NCBI RefSeq assembly: GCF_028453695.1
Contig: NC_135777.1
Span: 7,367,714 to 7,431,713 of the forward strand
Length of the DNA stretch: 64,000 bases
Direction: 5' to 3'
From: Augochlora pura
Lineage: Eukaryota > Arthropoda > Insecta > Hymenoptera > Halictidae
Shown here: positions 11,918-25,511 of the stretch, piece by piece
Layout: each line of letters opens with the position of its first letter
Position numbering within the stretch: the first letter of the stretch is position 1
The notes under the pieces: generated by a model
Databases searched by the model: none
Seen by the model: only the letters and a program-made list of their open reading frames with translations
Told to the model about the DNA's origin: nothing
Made by a program: the position numbers and the translations under genes

Positions 11918-14900
11918 ATTATATCGACATACGCATTCGTTTATTTAGAGCTATATTTTATTATTCAGAGCTCGAATAAATCGAAGAATTAAACGAAGCG
12001 TGCAGTAACCATTAAATTTAGAAAAAGTATATGTACGATTTACGAGCCATCGTATCGACTTTGAATAGAAGATCGATTTGTAACTGAAACGATCGATTCG
12101 AAAGAATGGAAACTGCGCTCGACGATAAAATTGATTCGGAATCGACCGTACCTACTATCATCTTAATAATTCACATAACTCTCTCCCGTGGTTTTGCCTT
12201 ATTTTCAACGATTCTGTATTCAACAAGAGATCGGTTAACGACGGTCGTTTAAATTATTAATGGAAATTGTCGTTCGACGCGCGCGTCGAAGAAAGAAAAC
12301 AGTTATGTTACCGCGTCGACGAAATAAATCGCGATCGACGAAATAAATCGCGATCGACGCGTGTTACGGACGCGTAAAGAATCCGTGTAATTATAGCGAC
12401 AGTGGCGCGGTTGTCGAGGAGCAAAACCGTCCATTCGCGGTACACGAAACTCCGCGCGAATCCACGGCATTTAAGCACACGGAGATCTCCGGTATTAATA
12501 TTTCGAGGGCGTGCGTAACACGATAGCAAAGTTAGTTTCTCGAAGATTAAGCGTCGGCTTCGCGGTCGGAAACGGGTTATACAGTGATTTTCGATGAACG
12601 GCCGTCTTCAAACACGTTGCCGTCCGGCTGTGGGCGGCGGAGGGATTCGTTCCGCGTGGGCGTATATCGGCTCGCCGATCGCGCATCGTTGTATCCAACA
12701 TTGACAGATTATTTTATGGTCGAGGAATAGGATAATCGTCCCCGATAAATATTCGCGGATAGGAACCGGTATAAACCGCGGCCGCTCGTTCCGCGAACTC
12801 CGTCGGTTCACTCAACCATTCGGATTTCCCGTCGGACCGTGATCGGTTCTAGTCGCCGCGGCTCGTCAATGAGAGCTCGTGTCCGTTCGTAGTAACGCGC
12901 GTACTCCCGCGGTAATTGATTAATCTCGCTCGTAAATCTTCGGCCAAGAAAATACAGACAACAGCCGACGAAAGGCGACTTATCATGCTATCGGGAACAA
13001 TCCTCGAGACACCGTCGGCCCGGCATCGGTTTCCCAAGCGCCGGCTCTCTCGCCTGGCTCTGATGGATCGTTTTACTAGCCGGTCGGACGGTAATCGAAT
13101 TTCCAGTCGTCCGATGCAACGCGCTGTAATCGATCCGGCTTTCGTAGTTTTGCGAACTCTCTCGCGTTTAACGCGGCTTAATTGAGCTATGCGGGCTGAA
13201 ATGTCGCCGCGACTTGTACCGGAGGTGGATTAGAATGTCAATGCTCGATCTTAGATGCCAGATTAGAATGTCGACGCACTGTTGTATGAATTATTGTTGC
13301 GCGCCACCTTTGGCATTTTATTCGAGTTCCATGTTTTCATGTGGAACGAACGAATCGCGTTGCGATAACAGGGCGCTGAGGAAATTCTGAATTTTGTACA
13401 TTTTGCTCGGGTACACGCGATTCTATTGGTCGGCGCTAAGAGGGTTAAACAGCAACAAACGATCCACGATTTAACGGCGCCGTTATACGGCGCGTGAAGC
13501 GCCATTAAATTCCCGCGCGCCGGCAATTTTTATTCCCGTCGTATAATTTATCTGCTTCTGGTTCACTTGTTTAGGATACCCCGGCTCTTCCGATCGCGCG
13601 AGGATTTTCGCTCGGGTACGTTTCCTCGCGCGGCGGGGATTATCCGAATCCGTCCAAGGGGAGATTAACTCGCGAGGACCCTTTGGCAGACGGACTCGCG
13701 ATGCTGCGAGCAAATAAATCGTTATCCAAGAGAAACCACAGCGTGCCGACACAACCTTGTCAATTTCTCCGCCGACTGGCTCTTATCTCGCCGCGCGGCA
13801 AAAACGTGTCCGAAGGATTTCTCGAAAGTCGAGTAAAAACAGCTTCGTTCGGTCTTTTCAGCGAACAGGCAATTCTACGTTGCTCTCGGAGAGAAAGGAA
13901 GAGAGAGGGGTCGGTTAACTGCGCGCCGATTATCCTAAGTAGGTGTTGTCTTTGCGGAGAAATAGATCAACTTATTGCGGCAAAAGGCATGCCTCGTTCC
14001 GGCCGTGGTGAACGTGTAACAGCAACGTGCAATTGCCACCATTGCTGTTATCTAATTTGCGCTCGCGCGGCACGCGCGTAACACAAATTAGAGGGAATAA
14101 CGGAAGCTTTATTAATTTTTCTATTAGCGATCGTTTATGGCATTCCGTGATTTATTGTCCTGGGCGGGGAGCGCGCGTTGTGCGTCACGTGGACCGTGCG
14201 GCGAGGTTCACGTGCGCGGTGCGTCGGGAACAGAATGACGCAGGTGATCTATGTACGAATATTCGTAACTAACGCGCTGAGAGAAATGAATCTCCGTTTA
14301 ATACGCCTATGCGGCGGCAGTGGTATTAATATCTTTTTAAACAATTTAATTTGAATTCACTCTCTTCAATTTGGTTACACGTTTTGAAAAAGTATTTTTA
14401 TAATTTCATATATTTTAATACGAGAAGCGTATCGCTTCGAATCATTCTCATTTTTAAGAAACTTCTTATTATTCTAAACTTGTTACTATTCTCCAATCCT
14501 GTGGAGGCTGGCATTAAAATATTTCTCCTTCGCGGAGTTCTATGAAGCGAACACAATGTTCGTTGTTCAATGAGAATAGTTCGGCACTGAATAAGCGAAT
14601 ATTGACATGCTTTGATGAACATCACTTTATCGACGGAAATCAAATCAGTGTTTGCTATTCAATACGTAGATCATATATTGGCGCGCAGATATGAATATTG
14701 TATGTATATGTACGCCCACGCGATGAAACGGCAAACGGGAATAATGAACGTTCGTATACAAATACGACCGGGTATGCAGGGAGTGCAAATGTAAATGGTA
14801 ATTGCCACTTCGTTACACACACACACGCAACATTACCTAAATTTGTTAAGAGTTAAATTCGAAGATCGATGAGCCTCTTTGCAAACCGTTGAAAATATAA

Positions 14901-16183
14901 GACTTTAAGAACTCGTTCGCGTCTGAAACAATGAAAGCTATGAAGAAAAGAATAAATAAATAACCGGTAGCCGTAAATATTGCAAATGATAAAACTATAT
15001 GTATATAATTAGAAATGTTTTTGTATATAACTATATTTCATATTCCCGTATACATTTTGCATTAATTTGGCACATACACGGCGTATGTCGACGTATAAAT
15101 TTTCCGCGAAACATTCCCAGTCTACTAATTACAGATTTTCGAAGAACTCGGAGAAATATTTTATTCAACTTGGAATCTCGCCCGGACGTATCACCATAAA
15201 CAGTTAGATAAGAGAAGCTTATAACCGTGTCTCGTTCCAACTCCGCGACCCGGTCCAGAAAAATCGAAATTTCCATGGAGCCTCCGCCAGTCCCCCATAA
15301 CTTTCTAATATTCACGGTAATCCGTGCGCGATACGGGGCATAACGGCCGAAACACACGGTATTACCGTCGTCCCTGTGCGTCGTCCACGGCGAGAGATAA
15401 ACGCAACAGGACACTATTACGTTTCATCTGGTCCGTAGAGACGCGCGGTAAAATCTCGTGTTACGAAAATCGAGGAGCACGACGATGACCATTACATCCG
15501 GTGAGCAAGCACCGGGGCACAGGTGTCTGCGCGCGGTCCTGTCCGCAGCAGCAGCGGCAAACCGCAGAAAGGAGGGGGTGAGAGAGGTAGGCGCGAGAAC
15601 GAGCAAAATGAAAAAGATAATAAAGTAAGTGAAAGCGCGCGAATATAGACCATGGCGAAGAGCGTGCGTATGCGAAGCGAGGCACACACAACGAATCCGC
15701 TCTGTGCTCTCATTTAATGGGGCACGTCTGACTGGCTCTCTGTGTCTTTAGTTGCGCTCGCGAATATACATCAGTCCTCCCTCTTCTCTCTTTCTCCCCC
15801 CTGTCTATATATCTTCGGTTACATCGGCCAACAGGTGGGACAGTTAAAATGTGGACCCCGGTGCCAAGTACCATTCTTCCCACGATGTCCTTTCGCGTGT
15901 TTACAACACGCTCCGCTTCACGCGAAACATCAACAATGACTCCGGAGGTTCCGTTAACGATGCACTAATTAAGGACGCGAACGCCACTAAAAAAAACTGT
16001 TGCACGATAGACCGCGAGGTTGCCGTCGTGTCGTCGACGCTGTGTACGCGCGAGTTTTGTAAACGGAGGAAATATTGTTACGAGGAAACAGTTTTAAATC
16101 GAATCGATAAACATGCTTTGTAATTTTCAAATAATAAATATTGAAATTGTGAATTTCAAATAATATATATCGATGTGCATCTA
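11918..16183. other. Non-coding stretch with small repeats
   Basis: A 19-bp unit containing GAAATAAATC and CGCGATCGAC is duplicated in tandem at 12315-12359. GGCGCTAAGAGGGTTAA at 13432-13448 looks like a solitary right end of the TTAA element family seen at 40188-40430. A TATAAAC box at about 12770 sits in CG-rich sequence, but no transcript start or exon can be tied to it. CG-rich (12240-14280) and AT-rich (14340-15100) blocks alternate. No coding exon is supported. Confidence 0.4.
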
Positions 16184-16512
16184 TTAACCACTTCGGTACG
16201 AGCGTCGACTATAGTCGACGGCCACAGATGAACACGCACAGCCGAGTGTCGACTATAGTCGACGGCCGTGATATGAACGCACACGGCCGAGCATCGACTA
16301 TAGTCGACTATAGTTGACTGCCAAGAACTTTTGCCTTATCTCTACAATTGCAGTGTTTACGTCCAGAAATACACATAAATAAGCTTTTCTCGTCAAAGAT
16401 CTGTAAAAGAGCAAAACGGATTCACTGTCGATGCACGAAGTAGCATGCGAATGGTGAGTGCCGGCTGTGGGCACAATTTCGTGGCCGATGCGCGCCGTAC
16501 CGAAGTGGTTAA
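16184..16512. mobile_element. TTAA-bounded inverted-repeat element with three palindromes
   Basis: The left end TTAACCACTTCGGTACG (16184-16200) is the exact reverse complement of the right end CGTACCGAAGTGGTTAA (16496-16512), giving a 329-bp element with 17-bp terminal inverted repeats and TTAA at both edges. The left third carries three tandem copies of a segment of about 45 bases centred on GTCGACTATAGTCGAC. No transposase frame is inside, so it is non-autonomous. TTAA edges are the signature of piggyBac-type insertion; that assignment is an inference. Confidence 0.75.
16203..16316. repeat. Three spaced copies of a SalI-like palindrome
   Basis: GTCGACTATAGTCGAC occurs at 16204-16219 and 16248-16263. 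A third, slightly extended copy (TCGACTATAGTCGACTATAG) starts at 16294. Spacing is about 44 bases, and similar GGCC-containing spacers sit between copies. The palindromes lie just inside the left terminal repeat of the element at 16184-16512. Confidence 0.85.
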
Positions 16513-17509
16513 ATATCACGATATAGTAACCCAGTCCCAAAGCGCTATTTTAATCAGAGGAATGGTAAAATGTTACTAAGCGAATTGCCCGAGCTATTTC
16601 GTATATAAGCGTTCGTAGCTCGCGCATAAATGAAAGAAATAAGAAGAGCTTGTTAATAGATGTCCGCCCGGAATATCTCAGAGTAAAGTTTTAACGAAAA
16701 GGGCAATTAAAGTAGAACTCCGGCAAGATCGCGAGCCGACAAAGAAGTTAATGGACTCTTAAAAAGATTTGATAAGCGGAACACTCGTTAGCGTGTAATT
16801 ATTTATTTACTAGAATTATGCGATGAATAATTACTTGCTTGGCGCATGCACGACGATCGCTTGCTCGAGGCTACGCGCGCGGTACATAATACGTAAACAC
16901 CATGGAAGTATCTAATCGTGTGGAAGAGCGCGCGCACAAACAACCCGCGGTTCCGTTTCCGGAGTTCATTGGACACTTATCCTCTCGCGATCGCGTTACG
17001 TTCAGAAAATCATTTCGGTGTACTATCATCGACGACTATTACGACGTCCGCGTATAGTTGTATCGATGTTATCGGTTCTGTTGGCCGTGTAGAATAGGAA
17101 AATTTTCCTCAAAGATCAAGGATCCCGCCGCTCGGGTTTCGGTTCATTAACTGACAGTAGTTTTTAATGGGCCAGTTGGGTCGACTATAATATTCAACGT
17201 GGTTTATACCGGAAATTTCAATTAATTCTTCGTAAGCTATATGGATCGTTCGCGAGTAAAATTTCGCTATTAAATAGTGAACATATGAAATTTTCTTATC
17301 TAAAATCTAATAATCTCTTTCTTATAAAATATCTAAATTTTTCTTATCGTTATTGTTTTTTAGTGAGTTGAATCGCGCCAGTTATCGAAAACATCTCATA
17401 CAGAAAGGACATACATCTACTTGCCTTCTATAGGTTCAAAATGTTTATGCGGTAAAAAGAGTGTGTAATTTATTTGATATTTAATGTCGCGTTGCTCAAC
17501 GGTCACGGG
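16513..17509. other. Non-coding stretch, nothing recognised
   Basis: I see no coding potential, repeat or RNA structure that can be supported. Confidence 0.45.
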
Positions 17510-17790
17510 TGCTACGCGTGGGTGGCGTCTGGACGCGTGTGTGCGCCGATCACCTGGCCTGCACACAGCCGTACACGCAGAGACAGAGGGTCGCGGTAGT
17601 CGTGGAACTTGGGGTTAGAGAGTCAGTGGGGCACCCACACGCCCACACACGCGGTTAATACACCTGCGACCGTCCTGCGTACCTTTCGCGACTATACTCG
17701 GAGTAAAATCAACTGGTACCATCAAGGCCACTAATAGACTGTCTTTCGACTATACCAGTTTACCTCCACGCCTTGTCCCTACGTGTAGCA
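17510..17790. mobile_element. Possible solo LTR-like element
   Basis: The segment begins TGCTACGCG and ends CGTGTAGCA, a 9-base inverted pair with one mismatch and with TG...CA ends as in long terminal repeats. It is CG-rich inside AT-rich flanks. I see no target-site duplication and no internal retroelement, so chance or another repeat type is possible. Confidence 0.25.
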
Positions 17791-20097
17791 AACTTAAAAT
17801 GTTCGCTTCGTAATTCTAGAAAATGTTAATTTTGGTGAAACAATGAGATCACATTCGCAAAGAAAAGTTTATTTAATACGCTATTAATATCGTACACGAA
17901 CTTAAATGATTATTTCGGTAATTTATTTGCATTATTGACATCATGTTGGTTATATTATTTATTTATTTTATTTACCGATACTATCTATTCTACACATTTC
18001 ATTGTGAACCTATTTATTTAATGATTTTACTATTTTATATTATTTAGTCTAATAGCTTGAATTCGGATTCGGTTGATGCCAATAACAGCAAATCGAACGT
18101 CGTCCTTGAAAGGTTTCGAACACGCGGTTGATCGTAACTATAACCACGAACAATGTTCGCGATCAGCAGCGAACAGAATACCTTATCCCGAGCGTAATGG
18201 CGGCTGCTCGGCCCTTCAATTTAGCCGAGAGTAATCTCAGCCAAATCAGATACTCCTCCGTGTCGCGGCGTATTTCTGTTCGCTGTTCAACGCCCTCCAT
18301 TACCTTCTCATCCGCGGAAGTTATTGCGGCGAAATACCCGAGACATCGTTCGCCCCTAATACGCGCAAGCATCCTCACGAGCTCGTTTTAAGAGCGGCAT
18401 CTACATACGATATTGTAGGAGAAAATTTATAACGACCGGAATCTCGGATCATGATCTTTTTTTTATGGAAAGGAAACATATTAATAAGATCAATTTCATC
18501 GATGCAGCCAATTCTTGTTCAAAATATACAGGGTGTCCCGGAAAAGTACAACCGGACAGGGAGTGATTCTACATCGAAAAAGAAGAAAACATTTTGGTAT
18601 AACATTTTTACTAACGACGATAAAAGAAAGCACAAAAAACCGAAGAAGAAGAAAAGGAAGTGAAATGCAATATAAACGATGACGCAAAGTGCGAATTTGC
18701 CTAACCGACCGAGTATCCTTGTTTCCAGCCACTTTTCCAGCGCCTAATTCCATTAAAACCGCGAAGACAAAAATTGCAGGTTATCACGCGGGCCGTACGC
18801 GTTTCCTGGCATTGTCCGCGGCGAAACAATGAAAATTAGCGTATCCAGATCAGCCGTGGATCTGGATGACGCGCGTAGCTCTCCCGCGAAAAATACGAGC
18901 CGGGTAAAGGTAATCGAGGCTTGGTCTATTGTTCCAAGGGCGAGGGGAGGCAGAAGTAATTCTGGAGGAGAGACAGGATTCCCAGAGCGGCGCGCGCTGC
19001 TATCGCAAAGTTATGGCGTCGTGTCCGCGCGCGAACAGAGCAAAAGAATGGAGGACGGGGCGCGCGTTCGCGTGTTGCGACCGATCCGGGACCAACCCGG
19101 CCCGAGCGTGGGAGGGGATCGAAAGATTTACGTTTAGGCTAATTTCGCGTAACAAGTATCGGCTAACTAACGACACGTCGCGCGGCCATACGCACGCCGA
19201 TCCCTCGGTCCGCTTAACGAGCTTGTAGTTTCTCGACCGTTCATCGGGATACGTCGACGTTTCTCTCTCTCTCTCTCTCTCTCTCTCCTTTCAGTCTCCA
19301 TCTTTCTTCCCTCTTTCTCCCCCTTTTCCTCCCTCTCCGTTATTTTTGCCCGGTTTCGCTGCCGGCGCACCGCCTGGCAGATTTACTGTTACGCATTGTG
19401 ATAAGCTCACCGTAATTTCTGCGACAGAGAACCCGCCTCGGTGCCGTTCACTCTGTTTCGAGACCCGTCAGAAGACCATCAATTACGCCGAGGAGGACAA
19501 CTTCTGTCCCGCCGTCTGAGCCCCCGATGCTTAACGGAACTGCACAGCTACGGGGTTTCGAGCGTCGCGTCGCGGAACAAACACTCGCGAACATGATCGG
19601 ATTAACCGCGGTATTACGCGTCACGGCACGGCGATCGCGAAAAACAGAGGGGGGGGGGGCTTCGCCTATTGAAATGTACCTTTCCGCGCCGATACAGATG
19701 GCAGCGCGATCGGAAACCGTTATTTTCGATCAGATTCTCAATTGCGTTCCGAGTCGTTGGCTCCTTGGCGTTTCTTTCAATTACCGGTTGGCGAAATGTA
19801 AAATGCACGACTTGGACGATGGATTTGTCGCCCGGACGATCTCGGACTCGGTTGTTTCCTGCTACTAGAAACAGTATTGTTGCTCTCGATATATCGTAGC
19901 GATCCAATTACGTGTTTCGAACTGTTATTGTCTTAACTCTGTCGACGCCATGATGGGAATAATGCGCGTTGTTTTATGGCGGCGACGAAACTCTGTGATT
20001 TCTATGTACGATTTCTGTTGTAGATCACGTTGATTCAATTACGTTTTAACAATTTTGGAATTAAGGTTTATCGTTAAACAATGCGTTTGTATTAAAC
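17791..20097. other. Non-coding stretch with a CT microsatellite
   Basis: ACAGGGTGTCCCGGAAAAGT at about 18530 resembles an end shared by several insect transposable elements, but no partner was found. A CT microsatellite lies at 19262-19287 and a run of 11 G at 19649-19659. No coding exon is supported. Confidence 0.4.
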
Positions 20098-20126
20098 TTT
20101 GTATACCTTTCTGTTTCAGGTAAGTG
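20098..20126 (+). promoter_or_regulatory. Candidate recursive (ratchet) splice site
   Basis: The sequence ACCTTTCTGTTTCAG/GTAAGT joins a strong 3' splice site (pyrimidine tract plus CAG at 20117-20119) directly to a consensus 5' splice site (GTAAGT from 20120). A branch-point-like TATTAAAC lies about 25 bases upstream. This zero-length-exon arrangement is the known hallmark of recursive splicing in very long insect introns. It sits 19 kb upstream of the first recognised Cad99C-type exon on the same strand, which fits removal of a long 5' intron in steps. Use in vivo is an inference. Confidence 0.5.
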
Positions 20127-23100
20127 CGAGCATGAATCCGTATTACACGACTTCTAAGGTAACAATTATGCAAAAGGCTCGAGAATTTATTATTACGACA
20201 ATATAGTTATGATAACACAACAATTTAGGAACGAAAATAATTTTTCTAATGTTTCACATTTCGTAATTTTTAAATTATGAATTTCGACGAAATGCTAAAA
20301 TCATCGGAATTAATAAAATAGATTGAATATCCGATCGCTTTGTTTGCCAAACAACCGTAAGTACTTTGATTTGGAAATATCTACATATAACTTTATTATA
20401 AATATAATACTTTATTATAGATTAAAAATATTTATTATAATGATCTCTATATTTCTACATTTCTTTGATTTCTATATAACTTTGATAAGAAATTTGCCTA
20501 CGTAAGGATCAAAGGATTCGGAACAATTGAATATTTACATTTTTAATAAAAAAAGGATTCTACCGTAGATTCTAGAGGTTCGCAGCGCACATTGCAATCC
20601 TAGGCATTCAAAATCTGATTCAGGCCAGTAGATGCGAACGTTCTCGCGTCGGTAATACCCGTGTGCACGGTGCGGTATTCTCACGAGCGTGCGTAACATC
20701 CTCCGCGAAGCATTCGTGACCCTTATTGTCATTGAGCACTGTTGCCATGCGAATTGCGGTCTGTTTTAACCGGTGCTGCGGTGTGCTCGTATAGAAAAAT
20801 AGGAAAGATATTGTTCTTTATGTTCTGAAGTACACGAGCACGGCCGCCCCGCGAAGATTAATATTCTTTTCGCCGTAATCTTCGTATCGATCGAAAGTCC
20901 ATCGAAAAAACTAATATGCTTTCACTCGATAATGGGCCCGATCTCATCCATTATGCGCCGCGGCGCATCCATTATCTCTCTGTGCTTTCTCAAACACGTG
21001 CAAGAACGCTTACAACGTTTTCTTCACCGGTAAATACAATGTACCCAGCAGTTTTAATGTTAACGTTACGTTTTTCACGGACTTTGTACTTCGTAACAGA
21101 CTAAACACTTTCTATTCGATCGCCGTAGGGAAACTGAGATTTGCGCAAGAAAAATGAAACTTGTTCTTTGCATGTAAGGAACAAATAATATCTCTTTCTT
21201 TGAGATTTATTCGCGAAGAAACTATAATACCTTTCGCGGTCAATTCAGATCTAAAATTAAAGTAAAAAGGACGTTTTTAAGACGTTAAAAACTACGACTA
21301 GCAGGGAAGGCAGGTTCGTTCGTAATTTCACTTTTATCGCGCAGCCTTGCCGTGGCTCCGGTAACTGATCGCAGTCACCGGCCCGTTGCGAGTTAGACGA
21401 ACGATAGAAGGTATTTATCTCGCTCATTATTGTCAGCCGCGGAGCGCATTCCCCGGGCCAGGAGGGGTTGTTCCGTTATTTGCCGGAATGTTTCTCTTCT
21501 GGATAGATTCCTGCGGGCTTGTGCTCCGCGAGGCATAAGATCACGTCCGTCGGCGCACGGTTTCTTCCCGATAATCCGCGGGGAATTCCAAATCAGGTTT
21601 TTCCGTTCGGCGGCCTCTATCGGTCCTCTTTTATCCGGTGGCTCCTTTCCACGGTCGGTTCACGAACCGGCGGGGGGAACATGGTTTATTCACGCGAATC
21701 GCGCACCGCGCGGTCCGGTGCCGATGCGATATCCGGACGATCTAGCCATGAAATTACGAGAATTTTCTACGGTTTTTACGGGGAACTGAGCCTAGCCCCG
21801 GCCTGGAACGTGACTATCCCCGCAGAGTGAGCTATCCCTCTCGCTCGGCGATCGTCGACTCCTCCGGACATCCCTTATCCGGCGCCGTTGCCCTCCAAAT
21901 CCGTGATATTTCCCGATATTCGGTTCGAAACTAGTTCTTTCACGCTGTCGTGCGATGAGAAGATTTTAGAAAACAATGGGAAAGAATTAATAATAATATT
22001 AATAATGTTGATAATATAAAATACAATACCTAATAACTTCGTATTCGACCTGTTCTAGCGATATAGTACACGCATATCAATTTATTCCACTCGCAGCTTC
22101 AATTATCTAAAACGATACAAAGCTTTCGTCGTTTTAAAACGTTCCGATTTAAATTCAAATAAATTTTACGTTTTAATTTAAAATTATGGGAACGGTATTT
22201 CAGAATCTGCGCGAAACTTGAACGTAAGCGTAAAAAGTATTTAAATCTAAATTTAAACTGCGAAACGTATTTAAATTCAAATTAAAGCGTGAAACTTATT
22301 TAAATTCAAATGAAAACGTATTATCTGTTTGAATTTAAATACGTCTCGCGTTTACGTTAAACTTTCCTGAGTATTCCCCGACTATTTAAACATTGTATAG
22401 ATCGAAACGAGTGCGAGAAACTCGTAAGAGAAGATTACATTTGGGAAAAGTTCGTTGGGTGAGGATTTTATTCGGTTATCGTTTAGGGTTCAGAGGTTAC
22501 GCGGTAAATGTCCGTAGAATTCTCGGACGTCGATTATTGCGCGCTGCGTGCTCGGGCGAGCCAGCAAAAAATCCGGATACGATACGGCTGATGCGCAGGT
22601 TGGTTTCAGTGTCACGTACGACGAGGATCAACGGACTCCCGACACTCGGGTCTCGCCGCGCGAGAGCGGTGTTTACCGGGGGACTGGTACAGTTGTAAGA
22701 CGTTGCGAAGCGATATCACGCTTTATGTAACCGTGTTGTTTGAATAAAGATCAGGGGGACCGCGCGCGTCTCTCGCGCGGGAAAGTGGACGTTGCTGCGA
22801 CAGGGACCGGCCGTCCGGTTGTCAACCGGATTGCTTAATTCCGTGTCCATTTTCGAACGGCGTTTAAATTTTCTGGCCGGTCGCGCGTCTAATAGGTTGC
22901 TCAATGTCCACGATGCTCGGAAATTGATCGGGAAACGAAACGTTTTTCTGGACAACGATATTCAAGCAGATCTTCGATAAGCCTTATGCAGCCGGTGCAA
23001 CTTGTTACTGTTAAAACGTCTTAGCCAAATGCAACGAGGAATGTTAATCGTGCGCGATACGATTTATTTTACAGGTACAGCGATTTTCAAATGTATTTGA

Positions 23101-25511
23101 TCGGTGGTATAACTTTAATTAAATATTTTGATCGAGTAAATATTTCTTCTGATTACTTTAGGGAGTAACTGTATATTCATTAGCAATTCTTCTTATTAAA
23201 TTCTTTTGTACATAATTATTTATTTCAGTCATAGATGATATAATCGTATTATTAAATTTTTATAATAGTATCAGCGTTCTCTTATTTATTCACTTTTGCC
23301 ATAAATGTACATAATTTCCAGTTTATTCGTAACATTCCTCTTTAATAGATTATGCACGAAGTTTGCATCACGTGCCCGACACGTTATTATAATGCAAGGC
23401 GTTAGTTAATCGTTGCGTGCAAAGTTTGCTGTTGCATCGAATAAAAGTTGTTCCACCTTGAACGCTCGATAGTATACGTTATTAATGTAAATTAATGTAA
23501 CATTAACCGTGGAACGGAGACTGAAAGGCGTTTCAGAGAAAGGAAATTGTTAAGCTCGAGTTAAAAACGTGGGAATAATCAATGAATTTTCAATAAAATA
23601 ATTGAAATCATCGACTCGTTAATTTGTGTCCTTATTCTGTAGTTTTAGAATTTAGTAATTTGATTTTTTGTTTTTTAATGAGGATGGTCGTTAACAGTAT
23701 ATTCTAGACGAACGATAGGCCATTAATTACACGCAGTATTGTCGTAACATCATTATCAGTGTACTCGCGGCTTATCGTGTCACGTGAATAATGGGGAAAG
23801 GATCGTTACTAAATTGTAATCTACGCGAATTTGTGGTTTGTATGCGTACATATATCAGATAATTTAAACTAAAAATAGAGATAAATGTGTGAGATATTTT
23901 ATGTAGATTATCGTCGGGCGTCGATTAACCTAGATTTGTAAAATATGATAAATAGACAAACTGTGTATAAAAGAAAAATTAAATTTAAAATTGAATTGAA
24001 ATTTGAAAATGAATTGATTGTATCGTACTCGATTCGTTCATGCAGAAATCATTATTTCCTGCCCATCGATAGGTAATCGACCAATCAGAATTCATGAATA
24101 ATCTGTCTTCGATAGCAATTTGATGGTACGAAAAAAAATTAGTTGGATAATTCGATCAAAAATTTTTAACAATTCTGTTCTTAACGAGCGACGACATTTC
24201 AAGGCAATCCTTTTGTTTTCGACAATTTGATCGCATGAAATGTTTCGTGCAAACAATTGTTTATCGTTGATTGTCCTCTTTTGAACGAATATTAAATTCG
24301 CGTCAAGTGTACACGTATTAATTGAACGTACGAAATGTTTTCTCTTAAATGTTGGCTTCGTGTTGTCAGCATCGATTTGTTTTAAAAATATATAAAACGC
24401 ATAATTGAATTAAAAAGCTATCTTAAACATTGTTGCACAGATTTTTATCATTTCTACGTGTTCGACGATAATTTATGTTATCGTAATTAATGTTTTCAGT
24501 TATATAATTAATTTGGTACGGAAATCACGCCAAATACGAAAATAAAATTACGTAATCCCGATCGATGATTTCTGTCTCGAAAAGGCATGGGATCTCCGAG
24601 CGAGGTTTAAATTCTATGGCTATCGTGCCAGAGTGAACTGAACTCCATAAACTTACATGCATAAAACGGGCTAGCGGTGTCCCGTAGTAGTTGGAAACTA
24701 TTGAGAAAGAAGAAACGTCTCCGCTAGCGGACGGAAAAGGCATAGAAATACAATTCGAACGGTATATACGTTTTTCTACTTAATTGCCTTGTAATTGAAT
24801 AGATTTTTGCTCAATGGGAAACAAGTTTTCGCATTCCGTTTAAACGAAGAATTCACGCGGCCTTCCTTTGATCCAGAGGGGGGAACGCCGTCGCTTACGC
24901 GTGATCGTCACCGGTGGACAAATAAGTCCCTTTGAGGTCTCTTTTAAGGTGAGAGAAGAAGCGAATATCGCACGGCGCCAAATTGGGGCTCAACGAAGGG
25001 TGAGAAATACGATCGAACCTTGCGACGGCCGCTTTGTGAGCTCTCGCATTCGTAAAATTCTATCGACGATCGAATCCCCGCGATTCGATTCACAGTTTCC
25101 GTAAGGAATCTCCCGGCCTGTGAAAAAAGAAACGTCCGAGTACGTGCGCCGTAGCAAAGGGAATCTAACGTATAGCAGTCGATTGGCGTCACCGTGCGAA
25201 CAAGTATCGCGCAAAAAGGCTGAAGAACTTACGTTGGAAAAGTATATGAAGCAATTTAACGGTTGCGGTTCTATCGTAATGCCGCGTGCAGTTTAGCCTT
25301 TCTCTTTCATTAGTTGTCTAATTTAATTAATTATTTCTGCATTTAAATTGTGTATCAAAAGTTCCAAGTTAACGAAATATTCGTTTCTTGATAAGTAGCT
25401 TGTTTTGTTCCTTTGTTGTAATACTTCCTGTACAACTCAGCATTATTCGAACGAATAAAATGGAATATTGTTATATTAATTATTATTATATTATATATGA
25501 AGGATTATTAT
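20127..25511. other. Non-coding stretch with an imperfect AT repeat
   Basis: At 22219-22315 a unit of about 29 bases containing TATTTAAATTCAAAT recurs with drift, followed by an inverted copy (GTTTGAATTTAAATACG) at about 22328. The rest has no supported gene. The CG-rich part at 21430-21900 has overlapping open frames on + that look like composition artefacts. Confidence 0.4.

Noticed and set aside
12760..12815. TATA box and initiator for a promoter
   Set aside because: TATAAAC is present, but the downstream TCACTC is a poor initiator and no transcript or exon follows.
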